Source of the DNA: Lolium rigidum
Lineage: Eukaryota; Streptophyta; Magnoliopsida; Poales; Poaceae
Direction: 5' to 3'
DNA: 64,000 nucleotides
Assembly (NCBI RefSeq): GCF_022539505.1
Contig: NC_061508.1
Coordinates: 29,940,256-30,004,255 of the forward strand
A program made the translations under genes and the position numbers. Of the stretch, positions 57,639 through 64,000 are shown piece by piece; position 1 is the stretch's first letter, and every line of letters starts with the position of its first letter. A model generated the notes under the pieces. That model saw only the letters and a program-made list of their open reading frames with translations. It did no database searches and was not told the DNA's origin.

Positions 57639-58609
57639 CTAACATATCATGGAAGCAATATATCACAGTATCATACCGTGGATTATTAGAATTCAGCCAC
57701 ACATGTCAAATGAAAATTAGTCACTGAGGAATAGGATTTTCACTCTACTGCATGGATTAAACTGCTAATTTTACATCAGACTATAATAGAAATATCATCG
57801 TATATATGTACACTTGGAAATTTAGTAACAAAATCAGCATCCCAGATGCAACATAAGCTCTAATCATGGGGTCAAAATATAGTAATGAGACGATAGTACG
57901 CTTACTCAGAATCTGAACCCTAGGCTAAAGGCGGAACACACCTGTGTGGTCAGGGGGTCAGCCAGCACGGCGCATTCGACGGCATAGAGGGAGCACCTGA
58001 CGGAAAGGCAGCCGTCGTTGGCGTCAAATCAACGCTGTTCTGGGCCTCCCAGAAGGAAGATCGTGCGGGCTTCATGACTGCCAATGGAAACCATACTCCA
58101 ATCACATCCCATGTCTTTCATACACTCGATTAGGATAGCAAAACTCATACCGCTAGACAGCAAATCAGGATCTTGTACCCCAATTCAGCTAAATCATTCT
58201 TGCACACATACTATAGTCAAAGATTTAAAATTTCACAACATGGCTCCCATATAGAACATTTCTGGACAGAGGGGTACGCAACACCTACATCTGAATTGCT
58301 ATGAACAAGGCCTTGAGACGACAGAAAAGAGTGCTATAAGTCGTGTTGCCAGTGGAATCCCTAAGTCCCTAAAGTTCAAGCAAGGTAGACACACAATAAT
58401 TTTTTGAGATGCTTCTTCCAATGAGCGCTTGTGTCTAACTGGCTTATCAGAGCGTGGCTAAATATGCGTTAAAAACAAACTAACTCCAAATCTATAGCCA
58501 TACATACACAGATAAAACTGATTCATGCAACACATAAATCTGCCACACACCAACACACGTCAGTGCAAAAAAATCCAGATTTTCCCATCCATTAGAAACA
58601 ACCAAACCT
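57639..58609. other. Intergenic DNA, nothing recognised
   Basis: AT-rich, with a short GC-richer patch (57,930-58,070) that could be an old exon but has no usable frame. No repeat structure is obvious. Confidence 0.35.
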
Positions 58610-58797
58610 GCATGTGAGCTCTTCGAGTTGACTCATCTTGAACTTGCACCTCATTTCTTCGTATTGCAACTTTGGCTCCAACTAATCATTCAAGCATTGC
58701 CTATGAACAACTCCTACACATATAACTCAATGCAACCATTAGTCCATAGGGATTATCATTAATTACCAAAACCACACATGGGGACTCTATGCACTTT
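58610..58797. repeat. ~190-bp direct repeat, left copy
   Basis: Matches 63,660-63,856 (gcatgtgagctcttcgagtt to ctatgcacttt) with a few changes, including an 11-base gain in the right copy. It is followed here by tctcccccattttgataatt, a word common in retroelement interiors of grasses. Confidence 0.85.
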
Positions 58798-59732
58798 AAA
58801 TCTCCCCCATTTTGATAATTGATGACAATCTCTTTGAGAGGGTTTCTATAAGGAATTCAAGTAACAAAACAAATTGAATATATAGAGCAAACTCTCCCAT
58901 AATATATGCACGTGTGAATGAACTTGAATTTCATTGCATATATTGGCAATCAAAGCCTAGCGGAATTTCCTCTAAATATCCAACCACGCAAGGCAACAAG
59001 ATGCAGAGCATGAAGGGCAAATACTTTGGAACAAAGTAAGAAGCATAAAACCCAATTTCCTTCAACCCTCGAAACTTCTTCCCCATTGGCATCCATTGCC
59101 GAAATGGGCGAAAAATCTAGAGAGATAAATATAGTGAGACTTTCTCCATAAGGTGTGCATTTCTCATATTGTGAGTGGAATCAAATGCATGTATCCAATG
59201 TTGAATACTCGAAGAGATTCAAACTATATTTAGGATCAAAGATTGCAAAAAGATAACAAAGTCAAGAAGCTTCAACACATGAAGCAAACAATCAAATGAA
59301 CCCAAACATGAAACCAAGTGAAAGATAAATATTATGATAAGATCAAGTAGAGTGCTCTAAATAACATAAGGAAGCTCCCCAAAATGTGTGCACAAAGATA
59401 GACAATTTTTATTGGAATATAGGTGCACAAACATGATATCATCACTCCCATAATATCATTTAAAGAAAAAGATACCAAGTGAAATAAAGTCTTATGATCA
59501 CCGCAAAATAGTGCTTTAAATAAAATGAGGAAGCTCCCCAAGATACATGAATAAATTAGATTGTTGTATTTGAATACAATATGCATAACATGGAATCCTC
59601 ACTCGCTCATTATCATCAATACAAACAATTGCAATAGACCATAGATAAGAAATTAAGTTTGACACTTGGAGAAAATAAATGGTTGAGCAATAAGTAAGAG
59701 AGGTTTACAAGGATGAGCAAATAGCATCATCA
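58798..59732. other. AT-rich retroelement-like region with degenerate ~180-bp repeats
   Basis: Units around 59,335-59,395 and 59,505-59,560 share gtgcttaaataaaatgaggaagctccccaa-type words and recur in weaker form near 59,140. The texture resembles non-coding interiors of large copia (Sirevirus-type) elements. No ORF is supportable. Confidence 0.45.
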
Positions 59733-59873
59733 TCTCCACTACTATTAAAAGAGACAGAGAGGCAGATCCAAACAATCTTGACCATCAATCACCAGAATCA
59801 TCGGTTCAGATTTACTGCTAAAACAGTGTTAGACGGCCATCCCACCGCTAATCATCCACTCTCAGAGAAAAAA

Positions 59874-60504
59874 ATGACAAAACCGCTACCCACGAATTAC
59901 CCCAAAAATCTGACCCGCCCCAGGCACGTCGTCGCAAACTGCAGGCCGCCACCGTGCACGCCGCCGCACAGTGCAGCCCGCCACCGCGCACGCCGCCGCA
60001 CAGTGCAGCCCGCCACCACGCAAGCCGCCGCCCCACCCAGCGCACGCAGCACAGTGCAGGCCGCCAAGCTGCAGGTCGCCGACTACATCCGTGGTCACCG
60101 CCGCACGCCGCCGGCGCGCTGCCCTGTGCGACCTACCCCTAACCGACGTGATTTGGTATGGGTTCCCCCAGGCCGTCGCCTCCGTCTGCACCCAGCTCGA
60201 CAGCATCGGCTCCTCCAACGTCTGATTGACTGCGTCACGTCGGTCATGCCGTCATCCACTGCGTCCTCGCGTCGCCACCAACAGCCCGCTTTTCCGCTCG
60301 CCTAATTCCCATCGAGGACCTTCATCACACCGCCTTCCACGCCCTGCGTCCATTCCATCATCCATCCGTAGCTTAACCAGCCCCCACCGCCATAGAGCCT
60401 CTCCGCCCGACGCCTGTTATCTCAATTGTGCTTCTCCGCTGGTTTCAGGCATACAGAAAGCATTCGATTGCTGTGATTTCAGTTGCTTTCTTACCTTGGC
60501 CTGA
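59874..60504 (+). pseudogene. GC-rich captured first exon in Helitron
   Basis: GC content jumps at about 59,910 and drops after 60,450, as in a grass promoter-leader-first-exon block. Open frames on plus (59,778-60,305; 60,226-60,504) are Pro/Arg/His-rich and contain short repeated words (gccgccgcacagtgcagccc three times). I recognise no domain. Probably a captured 5' gene end. Confidence 0.35.
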
Positions 60505-62920
60505 GAAGGGATAATATTTTAGGATACTTTATTACAACTTGCATTACAGATTAGTGCAATGCGTAATTACTTTATATGTGTCAGCCATTCTAAATAGGAT
60601 TGCAGATGATGTTAGTGGATTCATTGCAAAGTGTACTTTCATGCTGTACAGGGCGATGGTAGTGGATTCACATTAATCTATGAGACCAATTTCATTGCAA
60701 AGCTTACTACTCCTCCACTAGCTCACTGTTATGGTTATTTTTGCATTGAAGTTTTCTGAATCTGAGTTATTCATTATCACGGTGTTCTGTAACAGGGGCT
60801 ATGTCTTGCAGATGAATTGTATACCAGACCAGCCATGGCATCAGAATATTTTATGATTACAACATTGTAAAAAATGACATTTGCTCAATGATTTCGTTTT
60901 GCGACTGTTGATTCAAGAGGTATTTTCCTATCCGCAACACCTGCATATCTTCATTCTGTTTTAGGTGATTTTGGTGGTAAGTATTCTCAATACTAATTCA
61001 GGTGTTAAGATGCATGCTTTAAACAGATTTGTATATGTGATCTGCAAAGTTCGTTGTTTTTTTTTATTAGAGGTATTAACAATACTGTTTATGTCGTCTC
61101 TCGAGGAGAGGATCTTTTCTTGAAGGACCTAAATGTAATCTAAGTAGAGCAGCGACCGTTCCTAGAGACAACATTTCCAAATGGAGGAAAGTTCTCACAT
61201 TGAACAACTTGCATCAGTCTTTCCACTCCAGTTCGGGTAGATGTGTTATTCATCCGTGCTTCATGAATGGTGGCTAGGAGAGCGTAGCAAATACTTGGTG
61301 CTCTTTTATACACCTTAGATCAGAGTAGAACTATGTTGCCCATTACTTATGGAGTGGAAACCCCAGTCAGTTTGATTAAAATATGTGTATGAGAGAGAAA
61401 TCTATTAATCAAGCATTAGAAATTACCACATATTTAATGGAACAAAATTGTTCTTGTGTATTTTTTGCTTATCGCTGTTATTTGGGTGCCTCTGTTCATT
61501 AATTATTGATGTCTCTATCAGTACATTATTAGATCTCACTATTGATTTTCTTTTTTACAATACAAGATCCATGTGTTGATTTTGTTAAATATTTGCAAAA
61601 CTGAAAATATCATCGATTATACGCGCTGAGAAAGATACTTATGTCAGTTATCTTCAAAGAAATTATAGCATTATGTATATGTCAGAACCAAATTGATTAT
61701 AGAAGGGGCGAAAACAGAGTGATAATTAGACCAATTCTCTATGCGACCAAACAAGAGTTGGCGAATCTGGGTATCACTGTTGACATTTTTTATCCAAGTA
61801 AATGGTACGTCACACACAGTACTTAAGCTTTCTGATAGGTACGAAATTGAAAGTGTGGTAAATCATATGATTTTTCTCTATCAATATTTCTTTGGTAACA
61901 GATGATTTTTTAATTTAATTTGTGATTTGGTGATTCCATTTTATAACTTTTTTCTGTAGACATGTAGTAGTTACAAGGAAATATTGGATTCTCTGGGCTC
62001 AAGCTGATTACAAGGGATGATATCCCTTTCCCTTCCACGCCCTAGCTTGATGATTTAAACCCAAAGGAAAGTTCACCTCTTACAACTATTGCTTTTACTA
62101 TGCTCCATGCTGCAGCGCAAAATAAGTTTTAACACTATAGTAGATATATGCAGCTGTATAAAGTTCAGCAACTACAGATGAACTGAAAACCTACCCTCCA
62201 ATATTTCCACTGTCTCATGTCTGAGCATGATCCTTTAGTTGTTCAGAAGCAACAATCACTAAAGTATGATATACCACCTATCAGATTATTATGGAACATA
62301 TACTACCAATAATGATTGGTCATTTTTTTTGTACTAGATCAAATCCTACCCACTTATTTCTTCGGATTACAATATCCAACCTGATTTTGTTATGCCTTAC
62401 AAAAATTGAAGTCTGAATAAGAAGTGCATATGTAAATAAGGTGGGCTGGATAAATTTCCTAGGGAGAGTTCCATTGTGTTACGTCCCTGTAGGTCTATTC
62501 CAGTCCGAAGAGACACGTGAATAGGATAAACAAACATTGATCAACTGGCTTGTTACTTGTATACTTTGCATGGTGCATCAAGTTAGAAACTACTCGCATT
62601 TTTTGAAGTTTTCGGTTAATATGTGCATCAATTTACATGCTATTGACTGAGATACAAACTTTATTTTATCTTGCTGCATATATATCTTTCATTTCTTACT
62701 TTTGACTTGGTGACAATAATTATTGTGTTACTTGCACTGTATTAGCTAAAGTGAGACGGTATAAGTGTTTTCCTAATTACTCATATATACTCTGTTAAAC
62801 TTCCCAAAATGGCTCAACCACTGGTATTTTTGTATTAATAAAATATTCATGCATGACTACATTATATCTCACGGGTGCCAAATTCATGTTTTGTGTAATA
62901 AAGTACTGTATCAATTGCAG
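60505..62920 (+). other. Intron-like interior of the Helitron
   Basis: T-rich DNA with intron-like texture. One short open stretch (61,641-61,826, MSVIFKEIIALCICQNQIDY) may be an exon piece but matches nothing I know. Confidence 0.35.
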
Positions 62921-62922
62921 AT

Positions 62923-63092
62923 ATCGTGGGCGTTATAATGTACCTTAGCCCAATTGACCAGGAGACATTTTTCCCTCCATGTATGAAGGAAGTAGCAATG
63001 CTGGATTCCTATAATCATATTGTATTCCTCCACATTTTTGATGAACTTGTTGAGCGCCATAGAGAACAACTATTGGTTGGTGAAAAGGATGC
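62923..63092 (+). pseudogene. Candidate captured terminal exon in Helitron
   Basis: A good acceptor (tatcaattgcag at 62,911-62,922) opens a frame reading IVGVIMYLSPIDQETFFPPC, then MLDSYNHIVFLHIFDELVER, and ending GEKDA and a stop at about 63,092. Composition and the clean acceptor suggest a real final exon taken from a host gene. The VIGV-type start resembles OB-fold proteins, but I cannot confirm this and give no function. Confidence 0.35.
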
Positions 63093-63483
63093 TTAATTCT
63101 TCATGGCAACCTCTATGGAGGTTGACCAAGCCTCAAGTGAGCTTGAACTTTAAAAAGTGGTATACAATATCCATCTTGCATTTTAACCTACTCGAGATTT
63201 GATAAACATAGAGAGTTTATCCATGAATATATTGCAAGCTTGTGTTTTTAAATTACTTATTATTATCGCTCGATTGATTTTTGTTGATGTCAACATCGAT
63301 AATCTTGTGGAGGTTCAAAAGGAAATTTTATGTGTGATTTATAAATATTATGTGCCTAAAATAAGTTATTTGCACTATTTACCCAGGATCTTAGGAGTAA
63401 AAGATTTCGAGAAGGCTGAGGAGACAAATGGTGACAAGTAAATTTCGAAGATTATACGTGCGAGGCACGTGCACTTTTACTAG

Positions 63484-64000
63484 TAGTCTTCAAAGAATGA
63501 TGATGATCTTGACCGAAACAAGATGAAACGTCGTTCTTGATTGTGCTTGCTTGATGAAGATGAGGTCTTGCGGATTGCTACCCCATACTCCACTATGGAT
63601 AAACTTTTCTTCGGTGCAACTTCACATATCCATGGACATATATGAATGGAAAGTTTCAAGCATGTGAGCTCTTCGAGTTGACTCATTTGACTCATCTTGA
63701 ACTTGCATCTCATTTCTTAGTATTGCAACATTGACGCCAACTAATCGTTCAAGCATTGCCTATGGACAACTCCTACACATATAACTCAATGCAATCATTA
63801 GTCTATAGGGATTATTATTAATTACCAAAACAACACATGGGGGCTCTATGCACTTTCAGCGTGCAAGACGGGCCGGTAGGGGAAGGGGTAGAATCGGCAG
63901 CGGGAAATCGCCACCACGTCCGCCGGGTGTGTGGTCAGAGGCGGACCGAATGAGGCCGGTGCGCTCCGACGGAGCATGGAAGCGGGTGTCACACAAGTGG
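63484..64000. other. Right flank of Helitron and window end
   Basis: Continues the pre-insertion sequence of 59,732 (catcatca joined to tagtcttcaaagaatgatga). Holds the right copy of the ~190-bp direct repeat (63,660-63,856), then a GC-richer segment (63,860-64,000) cut by the window edge. No gene can be supported. Confidence 0.5.

Larger units (their letters stand above)
59733..63483 (+). mobile_element. Helitron, 3.75 kb, non-autonomous with captured DNA
   Basis: The 5' end tctccactactattaaaaga follows host A at 59,732. The 3' end has a perfect 6-bp stem hairpin (acgtgc gag gcacgt, 63,456-63,470) nine bases before ctag at 63,480-63,483, followed by host T. Both ends fit the rolling-circle Helitron rule (insertion between A and T, TC start, CTRR end, no target duplication). 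No Rep/helicase is present. The interior has a GC-rich first-exon-like block and intron-like DNA, typical of gene-fragment capture. Confidence 0.85.

Overview
The window is repeat-dense nuclear DNA from a grass, most likely a pooid (wheat, barley, oat or relatives). The reasons are gypsy LTR elements primed by tRNA-Asp, CACTA elements with GC-rich subterminal repeats, a Stowaway MITE, Helitron ends, and multi-copy AP2-type gene debris. I see no intact single-copy host gene and no rRNA, tRNA or CRISPR locus. Almost everything is a transposable element (TE) or DNA captured by one.

Left part (1-10,354): a MITE (32-324), a GC-rich stretch with a 36-bp minisatellite, and a 3.8-kb terminal-inverted-repeat (TIR) element (1,148-4,960) that sits in TA microsatellite DNA at both ends. 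Next comes a minus-strand CACTA-associated gene with an Ulp1-like protease tail (about 5,050-8,835), with its promoter and CACTA subterminal repeats at 9,921-10,050.

Middle (10,355-42,821): three gypsy-type LTR retrotransposons. Element A (10,355-16,885, plus) carries no gag or pol. Element B (17,234-27,053, minus) carries gag-protease and an extra ORF but no reverse transcriptase or integrase, and interrupts an AP2-like gene relic. Element C (31,538-42,019, minus) has a broken full gag-pol plus a coiled-coil ORF and splits a CACTA transposase, with perfect ctggt target duplications. The CACTA 5' end is at 42,821. Between the transposase and the AP2 relic lie two divergent captured gene pieces that share a promoter region built from CACTA-like repeats.

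Right part (42,822-64,000): a Stowaway MITE, then a 12-kb structure made of 617-bp direct repeats (44,544 and 57,022) around head-to-head inverted arms. The arms carry a short-LTR copia-like element, a Helitron-like 3' end, and a solo LTR (53,619-55,111) with cggtg duplications. A 3.75-kb Helitron (59,733-63,483) follows, inside AT-rich retroelement-like DNA.

Two patterns stand out. First, a GC-rich hairpin found in the LTRs of A, B, C and the solo LTR recurs inside B and C just upstream of their extra ORFs; in C it is followed by a TATA box. This suggests an internal promoter module. Second, differences between LTR partners, and many pol frame breaks, fall at CAG/CTG sites as small insertions (CAG to CAAG/CGAG, CTG to CTCG/TCG). 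That looks more like methylation-linked sequencing error than mutation, so frameshift calls and LTR ages here need caution.
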